Assembly (NCBI GenBank): GCA_025677835.1
Contig: JAIXMR010000019.1
Location: forward strand, 124,001-188,000
DNA from: Sporodiniella umbellata
Taxonomy: Eukaryota; Mucoromycota; Mucoromycetes; Mucorales; Rhizopodaceae
DNA: 64,000 nucleotides
Direction of reading: 5' to 3'
A program made the translations under genes and the position numbers. The notes below the pieces were generated by a model that saw only the letters and a list, made by a program, of their open reading frames with translations, did no database searches and was not told the DNA's origin. Below are positions 11,529-22,868 of the stretch, in pieces (the stretch's first letter is position 1; every line of letters begins with the position of its first letter).

Positions 11529-13441
11529 TTACATTTTTTCCAGTGGACAAAGGCCTATCAGTTTCATACCGTTAGATAGTGTTGTTTTGGCTGCCCAAAA
11601 TAACAATAATCTCGCTTTAGCTAAATCTGGACTAACGTCCTTAATTCTGAGATTATAATTAGCCTGGCTGATCATATGTGCTAACTTGAACAGATAAAGG
11701 ACTAGGGAACATGAATCAAGAGTTTCAAGAGACGCTTGAACAATATCTGGATAAAGCGATATAGTATATACCAATTCAAAACTCTCTGTATCACTGAGTA
11801 AAGCAAAATCGCAGCGAGGAGTAACATTCGTTTTTTGTCTACGTTCAATACTAAACCAAGTGTATACAAAGCTGAATTAGGCCTTTCACTTTAAAGAAAA
11901 AAGAAAGTAAACTACGTACCCACAAACACGAGCATGTGTATACTGCAAAAATATGCCTGTATCGCCCCTTGCGTCTGTCATCTTGTCCCAAGAAAACTTA
12001 CATTTTCTAACTCTCTTTACAGCCATATTCTGAATGACAATAGCCGAAATTCCCAAAGTGTCTCCAACAAAATCGACAGCATCTTCTCCCTGGACATGTT
12101 TACCATTCACATTCAAACCTTCTTGTAGTATTTCTTGGTATTTTCCATGCTTCATATCCTCCTTGATTATTCTCATCATGTTGTCTTTGGCCGTGTCCAA
12201 AGTTGCTTTTAGCGAGCCGCTCGATATACCCAATGTTTTTCCATAAGCCACGTGAACAAGCTCAAGACCTAAAGAGAGGTCCTGTAAAAGTTCAAAGACC
12301 TTAAAAAGGCTTTTGAAATGATACTCCTGATCGATATCAGCTACAAAAATGACTTTTTTTATATCTGGAAATTTTCTACGGCACATCCAGATGTTTGCAA
12401 GGTCTTGAGCAAAACGTGTGCCTGTCCCATCGGCTTTTCTGATCGCCACTTTCCGTACTTTGGAGCCATTATCGGACAGATGAACGGCCCAAGAGCTATC
12501 CTCAGACAGCCTCCATAAATTTTTTTTCGTCAGCATTTGGTATATTTCAACTGTGTGTTTTTCTATCTCTGACTGACTCCAGGTGATATCAAAGTGAACA
12601 CCCAATCTCTTATATTCTTCTTCATATAAAATCTCTTGAGTCTTTAAATGTTCTTTGTATTTGTTTGGAGTATTGGCCTTGCTCTCGTCAGACACTTCTT
12701 TTGTAGTATTCTCTGGATTGTGCATCATCTCTTGGTTGGTTTTTGAATTCGTATCGCCAGAGTGACTCTTGGAGTCAAATTTCATTTTACCAAGATCTAG
12801 ATACCGATTCAATAGTTGAGAGTGTGTTTTTACAACAAGAAAAGTCAAGTCAATATTAAAGTTTGAGAGAAAAGAAACAAATATCCATACCATCGCTCAA
12901 ATTATTTAGCGTTATACAACGATATCCGTTACTCTCATATGTATTTTGCACAAACTTTCCTAACAAAATGTTTCTCAATTGACAGTCGTTGCCAAAACTG
13001 ATCAATACAGACTGACCGCCGGGCTTTTGTCCATATCTTTCTTTTTCTTCAAATACGTTCAATAAAGTCTCTTCGATATATTTTTCCTTGTTGACGTTAA
13101 AGTTCAAAAATTGGCCTTGGGCTGTCACACTGTCAATATAAATGTTTGACCCTAACTTTTTTTTTGTGGCAGTTGGCAAATCAGAATGTTTTTTATACCA
13201 TGTACTATTTTACCGAATGGGAAATTTTGTGATACATCCCCTTTGAGTCTTGTTGAGGATATAATTTTAAAAGTCGGGGAATGGGCAAAGTAAATTGTCC
13301 ATGAGATTGCGACTTGGGGATCTGGATGAGATCCCATAGATCTTCTCTTTCGAAAGATAAAGCCTCGCTCAAAGAGTTGGCAATAGCATTTTTGAACTTG
13401 GATTTCGAGGTCTTATTGCTCTTTTTAACTATTTTTGTCAT
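11529..13441 (-). CDS. Arginyl-tRNA synthetase-like protein lacking HIGH and KMSKS-like signatures
   Basis: Four exons: 13441-13214, 13155-12891, 12796-11920, 11850-11529, 563 aa. The fold is clearly class I ArgRS: N-terminal Add1-like domain (EDLWDLIQIPKSQSHGQF), VTAQGQFLNFNVN, EEYKRLGVHFD, GDTLGISAIVIQNM, GDTGIFLQYTHARV, and a complete C-terminal anticodon-binding domain ending ARLLLFWAAKTTLSNGMKL...PLEKM. Where active enzymes have SPNIAKPFHAGHLRSTIIG, this protein reads SFGNDCQLRNILLG (residues 129-142), so the HIGH box and its flanking lysine are absent. GDWG becomes SDDLG, the DGT-x-Y block reads DGTGTRF, and the KMSKS-equivalent region reads LGISSGSLKAT. Frames are fully open, which argues against simple decay. 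It is probably a non-catalytic paralogue, while an active ArgRS would sit elsewhere. An in-frame upstream ATG at 13540 would add 33 hydrophobic/basic residues. Confidence 0.8.
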
Positions 13442-13995
13442 TTTTGGCTTGAGGCGAAACAAATATTGCTTTTTTATTTTTTTTAGAGAAAAATTGATTA
13501 AAAGTAAAATACTTATTATAAATACACATTTGTCAGCCACTTGTATCTGTGAGCAAAAAAAAAGCCATCTATGATCAAAGCTAAGTACAAAAAATGCAAC
13601 TTAAAGACAAATCTTAGATTCTTTGTCATACTTCAAAAGAAAAAAAAAACTCCAAATCAAGTATTCATTTAAAAAACCAGAAAAACGGCATTTACTAAAC
13701 ATATATATATATATATACTAACAAATCGTTTCTTATTTTGAGATCACGAACAATCTATTGAAAGGCTGTCTGGACTGTGAAGCCAATGCCCCGGCTTTAT
13801 AGGTCTCGATTTGACATATATTGTTCGGTTCATTTCAGAATACTTGTTTAAGAGCCAGTCCCTTTATTGAGACAAGGGTCTCAGTAGCATCTAAACAACA
13901 TGCGTTTATTACCATGCGCATATTATATAAACACCTTGTTTTTACTCTTTTTTTCTCTTTTTTTTTTTTTTTTTTTCCTAGACAAATAGACAAAA
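13442..13995. promoter_or_regulatory. Divergent promoter region, ArgRS-like / amino-acid transporter
   Basis: The 554 bases between two divergent starts contain no gene of their own. They hold an (AT)n run near 13699-13719 and a long T tract (13951-13978) just before the transporter ATG. An alternative ArgRS-like start at 13540 would lie inside. Confidence 0.5.
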
Positions 13996-15759
13996 ATGCC
14001 TGATTTAGAAAAACAGCCCAATTCGAGTACTTCAGTGAATGAAAATCCAATATATCAAGCAATTCATTCCAAGACTTCTTTGTATTCAAATTTTGCTGGA
14101 GAAAAGCTGACAAAAAGCGAGAATGAATCTTTGCACGAAGGAAAATTGGAAGTCGAAATGATTGAAGTATCTCAAGACGTGAAAAATACCCACAAAGCGT
14201 CTGTCAAAAAAGCGATTTTTTTATTTCTGAAAGCTTTTGTTGGATCCGGTGTATTATTTTTGCCTAGAGCGTAAGAATAAGAAGGCGATGGAAGAAAATC
14301 CAACTGTTTTTTTTTTACTTATAACTCCTTTTTTATATCTTTTTATGTCATTGATCAAATAGATTTGAAAATGGGGGGCTGGCACTCTCATGTGTACTTA
14401 TGGTATTTGTTGCTGGTATTTCATTGTTTGCTATTCTACAGCTAGTAAAAACACAACAAGCCATAGGCGGTTCTTATGGAGAAATGGGCGGTATTCTTTA
14501 CGGAAAATCTGTTCAATACATTGTTCTAGCCTTTCTTGTACTTTCTCAGCTAGGATTTATGTGCTCGTATTATATCTTTATATCTGGTAATATATTAAAT
14601 ATAGTCAACGTTTTGAGCAAGTGCACCGCCAACGTTCAGCAAAAATATTACATTTGGATTGTTTCTGTACCAATCATGCCTTTGGTTCTCGTTCGAAAGT
14701 TAGCTAAGCTATCATGGGCTGCCATTGTTGCCGACGTGTTTATTCTCTTTGGATTGGTCAGCTGTCTGTACTTTACGTCGTACGAGCTATACAACCACGG
14801 GATCGGGCCGGATGTCAAAGTGATAAATAGTATTGATTTCGCCTTAATGATAGGTACAGCGACATTTGCATTTGAAGGAATTGGTTTAGGTGAAGAACAT
14901 ATACATATTAAAAATAGAAGAGTCGTACTGATGCCAATATCGTTTTATAGTACTACCAATAGCGGAGGCGATGCAAGAGCCCAAGCAATTCTCGTTTGTC
15001 GTCACAGTTAGTATGACTATTGTTTGCGTTGTCTACATTTTGATAGGAACTATCTCCTATATTGCCTATGGAAGTCGCATTCAAGCAGCTGTTGTTTACA
15101 ATTTTCCAGCGGAAAGTGCATTGACTCTTTCTGTCCAGTGTTTATATTCCGTTGCTATTATTCTCACGTAAAAAAAAACTTCCCTATATTATCTACTAAA
15201 AACACGTATACATAGCTCGCCATTTGTCATGTTTCCTGCTAATGCTATTCTTGAAAAAGCAGTTTTTGGTATTAGATCTGGTGTAACATCAACAAAAACC
15301 AAATGGTTGAAAAACTTGTTTCGTATCTTTTTACTTTTGGTATGTGCAGCAGTCGCATTTGCAGTGGGTGGACAAAACCTGGATATATTTGTTTCTTTGG
15401 GTTAGTTTCTCCTTTTCTTAAAGCTGGTTTCTTTTATTAATATTTGTAATATCTGCAAAAAAAAAAAAAAAAAGTCGGTTCGTTGGCGTGTGTCCCACTT
15501 TGCTTTATATTTCCAGGTATAGTATCGGTTACGTTAATTACTATAGGCACACAAGTATTACTGACTATTAACCATTTTCTTTTTAGGCCTGTTTCACTTT
15601 AAAGTGGCAAAACCAACCAAAGATAAAGTCTATGACGTGCTATTAGTTGTATTTGGTGCATTTGTAATGATTTATACTCTATATGTCACCATTTTCTCGC
15701 TTCTCCACCCTAAAATTGAAGACCATAAGATACCACCGTTCTGTACATACAGAAACTAA
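13996..15759 (+). CDS. AAAP-family vacuolar amino-acid transporter (Avt3/Avt4, SLC36-like)
   Basis: Six exons: 13996-14270, 14363-14889, 14951-15167, 15216-15400, 15475-15516, 15587-15759, 472 aa. A ~70-residue hydrophilic N-terminus, typical of fungal Avt3/Avt4, precedes FLFLKAFVGSGVLFLPRAFENGG, the first helix of this family. Further marks are IGGSYGEMGG, FAFEGIGLVLPIAEAM (split by intron 2), SPFVMFPANAILE, and VGSLACVPLCFIFPGLFHF at the end. About eleven membrane helices are expected. Yeast homologues export neutral amino acids from the vacuole, so the same is likely here. Exon 5 is only 42 nt. Confidence 0.9.
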
Positions 15760-15949
15760 AAAAAAAATAGACTAAAGATGCATATGTAATAATAAAAAGT
15801 CAATTAGCAAATTGTGTCAAACATACTTCACATGATATTTTTTAGACTCTATCGTGAGGCTTTTTTTTTCTTTTTTCTAGCTATAAAAGAAAGAGAAAGG
15901 TTTCGTTTACTTTTTTTTTCTTATACAAATAAAAGGGTAAATTAAGAAC

Positions 15950-16253
15950 ATGACTCGCAGTAAGGATAGCTTCATTTATGATCGTTACGAAAAGCAAACT
16001 TTAAGGTAAAGCTGAATGATAACGTGAATTCAAAGAGACCAACACTATCTATAGAAGCAATCAATCTGAAGCTACCCGTATAAAGAAAATGGGCGCTGGC
16101 TCCTTTCCTTGGGATTCCCTAGATGCTGGAAATGATGTCGAGGAGCTTGTTTATAACGAAATAGATAGCCATACTATAAACAATACGAGTACCAAACTGT
16201 GTTTGGTTGATACTCAAACTTTCAAAACTCTTCGTCACGAACAGTTGTCATAA
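15950..16253 (+). CDS. Small 84-aa protein of unknown function
   Basis: Two exons: 15950-16005 and 16055-16253. The first ATG follows an AT-rich leader and the exons join in frame across a 49-nt GT-AG intron. The product starts MTRSKDSFIYDRYEKQTLR and contains MGAGSFPWDS, followed by an acidic stretch (NDVEELVYNEID). There is no signal peptide or membrane segment. I do not recognise the family. The short MGAGSFPWD segment vaguely recalls glycine-rich tails of small RNA-associated fungal proteins, but this is too weak to name. The single intron with intact phase and the compact leader favour a real gene. Confidence 0.5.
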
Positions 16254-16881
16254 ACAGTTGTTTACAAAATACCGTCTCCTTTTAAAATAAAGTTCTAGTC
16301 TCATACTGTCTGTAAACGCGATTTCTATATCGTTATTGGATTCCTGAGATAATTCATTAAGACCCAATTAGCATCAAGCCCTGTCTTATCTTTTTATTAA
16401 CTTGATTCCCACAAACCAAGATATATGTGTTAGTTTGTTGGTTCTTGGGAAAAAAAAAAGAACGAATAAAAAAGTGTCTGAGTATACGAATCGCATAAAC
16501 AAAAGAAACGTAAATGTCCGGGCCATTCGTTCCCATAGATCACCAACTTAGTCTGTTTGTAATATAGTAAACAAGTTAGAGTAAACAACGCCTCAAAATC
16601 TTAAAAAGAAGCATAGAGATACGTGTTTGGCTTAGGAAACTTCTTCAGTAGAGCAGTGAGTTTTCTTTCTGGTGTTAGCAGTAGTTGGTACCATTAAAAA
16701 TAACTTTATTCCGAGTAGTCTGTTAGTGGCATTGTAGAGTAAAATACAAAATAAATAGAGAAAGTCAAGCTTAAGAGATGTAAGTAAAGACAAACTTCAA
16801 AAGAGATATAGTGCTTCTTTTTTCTCCATTTTTGCACTTCTTGTAGTTAATCTGCTGGTAAAGTTAAAGGTCCTGCTTTAG
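16254..16881. other. Intergenic between convergent genes
   Basis: 628 bases shared by the 3' ends of the 84-aa gene and the Shr3-like gene. I see no coding pattern or structured RNA; several AATAAA-like sites (near 16286, 16465, 16751) could serve as poly(A) signals. Confidence 0.5.
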
Positions 16882-17683
16882 TTATTCATCATCATCATCA
16901 TCATCATCGTCATCCTCATCTTGTAATAGCTCTTTACTGTCCTCAAACTCTTCTTCCTTTTCTGACTTTTTCATTATAAAATAATGAGTGATTTGAAGTC
17001 CAATAATACCTGTGATGGCTAAAACAATGATAAAATGAGAGGCGGCTATCTGCTTTAATGAAACAGTGGTTTGTTCGATATCATCAGATAGAGTTACAAT
17101 TTTGACAGCTATAAGGAAAAATTTACACTTTAAAACCTTTGGTAATGAGCTTGTTCCTTTTTGTTTTTACCTGGTATTACAGATGTTGTATATGTGATTA
17201 TTCCAAAGAACATCAGTACTAATTTAAATTCAGTTAGCTTTACTGTGACTGTATCGTTGCATACAACACACCTAAAGATGCACCATCAAATAGGATATCA
17301 CCGTCAGTTCTAGTACATAGTCCTGTTGCAAATCCTGATGCCGCTATAATCAGATTTGCAATTGGCACATATCTTAATATGTTTGGAATGGGTATTTGGT
17401 TGGAGTAATAAAGCTTAGAGAATATACAGGTTAGAAAAAAAAACTTCCATTTTTCATTGTTCAGCTTTACTGCTGCTTGGTTTACTGCCCCAGGATGTTC
17501 TGAAGGGTTAGCCCATAACATATAGTAGTCAAATACCCAATCAGACCAATATGTCTATAGATCATGAATGTAAGTTTATTTTTTCATTGAAATCTACTGC
17601 CATTGCCTTACTCCATAAGCAAAAAAACACGAACAAAGTATAAGTCCCACTTTTGTTTTTTGTAAAGATTCTCTGGCCGACAT
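16882..17683 (-). CDS. Shr3-family ER membrane chaperone for amino-acid permeases
   Basis: Four exons: 17683-17612, 17554-17272, 17218-17171, 17108-16882, 209 aa. The order of features matches fungal Shr3/Psh3: a first helix (KVGLILCSCFFAYG), the conserved DWVFDYYMLW lumenal segment, a helix with IANLIIAASGFATG, LFDGASL joined across intron 2 to VLMFFGIITY, and a fourth helix IAASHFIIVLAITGIIGLQ. The cytosolic tail ends in a run of eight or more Asp residues, which may serve as a sorting or COPII-interaction tail. Shr3 prevents aggregation of amino-acid permeases in the ER and helps package them into COPII vesicles. The intron-2 junction was placed using the GCTAAC branch site and the family alignment. 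Confidence 0.82.
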
Positions 17684-18338
17684 GTCGAAGTAATTAGTGT
17701 AGTTTCCAGAATATATATTTTTTAAAAAAAAGAAACAAAAAAGCCCTACTTTCTCTTTGTGTGTTCTTTGTCATCTCCTGTGATCAGCATATATGACATC
17801 ATGTCTATATATGGAAAACAAACCGTAAGCTTTAGTGGGGTGTTGCCTTTTTTTGGAAATATAAGAATGGCTAACAGGTTTCTGTTTGCTAGGTATTCGA
17901 CCAACTATGTCAATGGAACTAATATAGACCAGAAATGATCTCTAGATTCTACTGACAGAAAAAAAAATAGAACTACTCTATAAAATGTAGTGGGCTGATT
18001 GGTATTTTGTTTCTTTTATAACACAGTGGTGTATCTTTGTCTGTCTAAATCCCTCTTCACTGGAGTGAATTGCTCCTGGCTACAAGAAAGTTGAAGTCTA
18101 AAGGTAAGAGAATCTATAGATTTTTTTTCTTTATTTGAAATAGTAATCGAACCGTTGCACTTTACTGCAGCGCATCCTACATTTAAGGTCTTACGCTCCT
18201 TCGAATCTTTGCATACTTTTTTCTCTTTCTGCGCAGCAGGAGTTATGCACTTTATTATTGAATAAGCAGTCACTGAAGCTATTTTGTAGAATTTCAAAAC
18301 TTTTTTACAATTCTTTTTTTTTATTATAAACACTCACA
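17684..18338. promoter_or_regulatory. Divergent promoter region, Shr3-like / Nab2-like
   Basis: 655 bases between divergent starts. No gene is supported. A 105-codon antisense frame (18016-18333) lacks motifs and overlaps the Nab2-side leader. Confidence 0.5.
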
Positions 18339-20232
18339 ATGAATCCGGACATTTGGCCACAGTTAAAGGTACTTGTTCAGTTTTTTTTTTTTTTTGCTTT
18401 GAAAATACAGAAATTCATGTCTTTTATTGGAGACATCTAGGCTAAAACAAATACTAAAACGTGTTTTGATAGAATGAGATTCACAACAAGTTTGTTGCTT
18501 ACGAATACGTTGACACAACAGGTAATCAGCGCACATACATACGCACACAAAAGAAGATAAGAATTGCTTTATAATTAACACATCCGAAACAGACCACACG
18601 CTTTCTGAGTTTATTGTTGGCCTAATGCGTGTAGGAAAAACTCCCGAAGAATTAAGCAATGAGCTTCAACTTTGTAAGTGTTTTGTTGTTGTCAGAGATG
18701 CTCTTTGTTTACTTTTTTTTTTAACAATATTCTTATTTTCTATTCTTTTCTAGTGGTTGGTCAAGATTATGGTAAGTTTTCTTGTGTGTATTGGATAGTG
18801 ATTATGATTGACGTACCTTTTTTTTTTAAAAAAAAAATTGTTTAGATCCCAACGTTACTGAATGGTTTTTTGGACGCAAACAATCTTTAGAAGCCCAAGA
18901 ATCTACAAAGAATAAAGAAAGCAACTCACAAACAACACAAAATATAGAAAAAGATACACCAATGTCTGCTGTGGATCATACAATGTCAGACTCTATTGTT
19001 GAACCTTCGTCCGGAAAGCAAACTCCCGAGCACGTTGAACCAAGAGCTAGACTCAACCGAGACGATCGAATTTTTTCCAAAGCTATAGGTAGTGCCCTTA
19101 ATCCTAACAAGGAGCGCCAACATAGAGAACGACGCTTTTCTCCTATACGCTATCGTAGTCGCTCAAGATCACGCTCACCAGAAAGAAACAGTGCTCGCGT
19201 AATCAGCCGTGAAGAACGTCATACAATTGTAGAAAATAAGTCTAGCGGTACTAAGGCACCTACTAGAATTGCTGGTATTGCCAGCAGCTCTGGAAAGAAT
19301 AGTATGTCTTCTACAGCTTTTGCCCTTTTCTGTACAGTTTACTTACTATTGTTTTATAGGCCGTCGCTCTGTGTTTGATAGATTAGGTACGGTCAATACT
19401 TCGTCAGCTAAACCCGAAGAGGATTCCAAATCGCAAAGATGTAAGTACTGGCCTACCTGCAAAAATGGAGACCAGTGTGTTTATTTCCACCCTGATACTG
19501 TCTGCCCGTAAGTTGAACGTTTACCAACCTACATATCGACCCCAACTAATTTGTATTTCAGAGACTTTCCTCAATGTCCCAACAAAGCAAATGAGTGCAT
19601 GTTTATTCACCCAGAAACACAAAAGCCACCCCATGCTACCATACATCAGCCTGTCGCCGCCAGACTACCCTATCCATGCAAGTTTTTCCCTTATTGCAGC
19701 AACCCAGTATGTCCCTATATTCATCCCCTCCCTCAGCAAAGCTATTATATGCAAGCACAGCCTTCATATCCTAACAGCCAACGCGTTCCTATTCCTTGCA
19801 AGAACGGTAATGGATGTACAAGACCCAATTGCCACTTTCTTCATCCTAAAGATGAGACCTCATTTTCTGAAACCATTGTAAGTAGCTTTTTTTTTCTTCT
19901 AAACAAACAATTCATTATTTAACTTGATATTTGATGTACATGCTCAGTGTAAATACGATGGCTCTTGTACCAGACCAAACTGTTTCTATAAGCATACTAA
20001 AGAAAACACCGCTGAAAACACAAAAAACAAAGTGTTTATCAAAAAAACAGAAAATACAAATATCCGACAATTCTCAGTGCCAGAAGATCAGATTGAAGAA
20101 CGTATGATTCTTGGAGACAGTGCTGACATGATCAATGCCAATCAACAGCAAGGCCATACACAAAACAATTCAAACGGAATGTCCAGCATGGAACTCGATA
20201 GCGATGCTGTTACAGACGCAAAACAACAATAA
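18339..20232 (+). CDS. Nab2/ZC3H14-like nuclear poly(A)-binding CCCH zinc-finger protein
   Basis: Eight exons: 18339-18368, 18473-18521, 18593-18673, 18754-18771, 18846-19301, 19360-19507, 19562-19877, 19948-20232, 460 aa. The N-terminus (about 1-70; DHTLSEFIVGLMRVGKTPEELSNEL) matches the PWI-like fold of Nab2/ZC3H14 that contacts the nuclear pore factor Mlp1. An Arg-Ser stretch (RYRSRSRSRSPE) follows. The C-terminal half has five CCCH fingers: three with CX5CX4CX3H spacing (CKFFPYCSNPVCPYIH, CKNGNGCTRPNCHFLH, CKYDGSCTRPNCFYKH) and two with CX5CX5CX3H and CX5CX6CX3H. Nab2 binds poly(A) tails and controls tail length and mRNA export. Exon 4 is only 18 nt. Confidence 0.88.
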
Positions 20233-20404
20233 TAATAATAAAGATGAAGACGAAAACAAAAATGAAAAAAAAATAATAAAATAAAAAAAAAAAAAAAAAA
20301 ACTCAAAGCAATTTCAGGGCAGGCTTTTTTTTTTTTTTTTATACGCTAAACATGTATTTTTATATTGTGGCTCATTGGTAAAGAAAATTGTAGACAAAAC
20401 AGTT

Positions 20405-21048
20405 TCAGTCTTCAATACCATCGTCATCATCGTCTGCATGTTCTCCGTGATGATGTGCATGGCCGTCAGCCCTATCACTGTGTTTTCCCTCCTCTCCATC
20501 TTCTGTATTACGCTTATCATGCTCATCATGCTTTCGTTCTTCGGGCTCTTCCTCATCGGGCTCATCGTGATCTTCCTCATCGGGCTCATCGTGATCTTCC
20601 TCATCAGATTCTTCATGCTCTGACTTGCGATAATGATGATTTTGGCTTTGTATGCTATAGTTGTTTGGCCTTGGGTCAGACACTTTTTGGCGTTGTGCTC
20701 TGTAATCGCTTGGTGTTGGTTCGAGCCCTTTTCCGTCGACTTGCAGATCACCTAACTCTTCAAACTGAATGGTCTTTTTAAAGCTCTTTCGATGTTGAAC
20801 GTGATACTGGCGACGTGCGATAGCAGTAGCATCTCTTTTTCTACTTTTGTTTTGACGTGTCATTCTTTTTGACGCGTTAATTTTTTTTTTTTTTCTGATT
20901 TTTCTTACACAACTGCGCGTTTTTGACGATTGATTTCAGTATAATCGTAAGGGTCCAATAAATCAGATACATCTTCTTCGATTTTATGAGCTACTACGGT
21001 AGCAATAAAAGCAAGAAGTAAGCCTTGGCATATAAGTTGCAGTTTCAT
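20405..21048 (-). CDS. Predicted secreted acidic, His-rich protein with dibasic sites
   Basis: Two exons: 21048-20909 and 20864-20405, joined by a 44-nt intron (GTAAGA...AAAAG with TTAAC as likely branch site), 199 aa. Exon 1 starts MKLQLICQGLLLAFIATVVAH, a good signal peptide. It runs to NRQKR at residues 40-44, and exon 2 continues in frame. Further dibasic pairs (SRKR, IARR, HDKR) could be Kex2 sites. The C-terminal half is dominated by Asp, Glu and His, with two perfect copies of a 24-nt tandem repeat (20551-20598) encoding EEDHDEPD and a GHAHHHGEHADDDDD tail. Family unknown. A role as metal binder, wall component or processed peptide precursor is inference. If the intron is not used, there would be a 47-aa secreted peptide and a 152-aa acidic protein instead. 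Confidence 0.6.
20551..20598. repeat. 24-bp tandem repeat, two copies
   Basis: Two identical 24-bp units (CCTCATCGGGCTCATCGTGA plus TCTT on the plus strand) lie inside the acidic secreted-protein gene and encode EEDHDEPD on the minus strand. A partial third copy follows. The unit length keeps the reading frame. Confidence 0.9.
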
Positions 21049-22490
21049 TTACGATTAAAAAAGAAGAGTTGACAAGTCGACTATGTTGGAAAAAAAACAG
21101 TTTCTTTTATAATAGAGTAGTTTGAGGAGGCCTTTGTCCTGAGGGACCTATGTGCAGAAAGGAGGGGTTAGAGGAGGATCGTCATGTGTCTGCGTAGGCT
21201 CTTCTTAATAAAAATATGATACTCTTATTGCTTCTCCCCTTGAAATACTAATAGTGTCGAACCGAAAATCCCAAGACTTTTTTTTTTTCTCTTTGTGCGC
21301 GCGCGTGTGTGACCACGAGTAGAAGGATTAATATATGCATATAAACGACTCTATGTACATATATACACTAAATTACTTTTCTTATGAATATTTGTAAGAA
21401 ACAGCAAAACAAACTTCTAATAACAAGAATGAAAACCTTTTTTTTTTTCTTTTTTGAATCAAACTTGTTCTTTATTATATCAATAAGCGGGCAATGTAAA
21501 TAGAAATAAACGTGCAGATCCTCTTTACTGCCGATACCCAAAAGAAAAAGCAAAAAATGGCCTGTCTACACTTTGGTGAAACTATAGTTATTTTTGGTTG
21601 AACTCACGTTCAATGGATATATATATAGGTACTATTAGTGTACGCAGAACAAAACAATCCAAAAGATTTAAAAAAAAGTTTTATTTTAAGTGTATTAAGC
21701 ACAAATGAATTCAATAAAATATACAACTTATTAGACTTTTAGAACCCAAGGAAACAATAATAGCCAATCAACATACTAAAATATAGAAAGCAATCCTAGC
21801 CAAAAAATACCAATAAAAAAAACTGGAACAAAACCCTTTTTTTTTAAAAAAAAAAGTAAAAAAAAATTTTCTTGTGTTCTAAATGATAGAATTGTATCAG
21901 CCTGCCTTAGTTGAAGTGTGTAGGACACAAATTGAAAAAAGAAAAGCAATCGAGTAGCACTGGTTTCCAAAAGCGATAAAATTATGAAACAAAAACAGTG
22001 AAATTTCCAAAGAGATTATCCCATTTTGATACTTTGTGTAACTTCAAGTGCTTGATACCCTGAGACAACCTACTGTGAACGAGTGGTGTTTGATCCTAAT
22101 AGCTGTGTTACCTGAAGTGCTACCAATATTCTTCTTGTGTGCCTAGAAATAAAAAGGTATTTAGAAGAAATATAATAAAACAAAAAAAAGTCAAGGATGT
22201 ATAGTAGAACACCTTTAGTTAAAAAGAATCGAAATAGTAAATAAACCATCAAACCTTTCATATCATCTGTAAACGATTCAAAAGACGTTTAGAGCAAAGT
22301 ATTTACTTTATCAATTTTCCCAAGCTCAAAAGAGTACACAAAATACCCTTTTTTTTTTTTTTTTTTTTTTTCAAAATCCGTTTATATTCGTGTGTTCTTG
22401 TTGAGCTTGATCTTATTGCTAGTTTCCCATTGTTCTTTCCTTTCCTTTTCTTTTTTACTTTCTTTTTTTTAAAAATTCTTTGAAAGAATC
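21049..22490. other. Intergenic, divergent promoters
   Basis: 1.44 kb between divergent starts. No gene recognised; frames of 60-64 codons are low complexity. Features are a G-rich stretch near 21131-21180, a short CG/TG repeat near 21296-21310, and a T tract of about 25 bases ending at 22371 upstream of the MFS gene. Confidence 0.5.
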
Positions 22491-22834
22491 ATGTCTGAAG
22501 AAATCATGAAACACCCAGAGGAGCTGGAGAACGGCGACGATTTAGGAGAGTTCTCATTCATTTTCAAAACATATAAAATCCGATTTTTTGGACTGGTGAT
22601 GATTGCTTTGGCCAATATTGCCTCTTCTTTGAATTGGTTATGTGTAGCTCCAGTACCGGATTATTCTAGCCAGTTCTTTAACAACTCTGGCCTTACACCC
22701 ATCAATTGGTTTTCTAATATTTTCATGTTGGTCTACCTGTTTGCTGGACCTTTGTCCAGTTGGGTTTACGATCGTTGGAGTATCAAATTAGGTGTAAGAA
22801 TCCAAAAAGTCAATACAGCCAATTAAACTAATTG

Positions 22835-22868
<34 letters not shown>

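Noticed and set aside
20700..20735. GGTTCGAGCCC resembling a tRNA T-loop
   Set aside because: No acceptor or anticodon stem around it, and it lies inside a coding exon.
20365..20781. 138-codon and 82-codon plus-strand frames over the acidic secreted-protein gene
   Set aside because: They are antisense shadows of the repeat-rich D/E/H coding strand; their composition follows directly from the 24-bp repeats.
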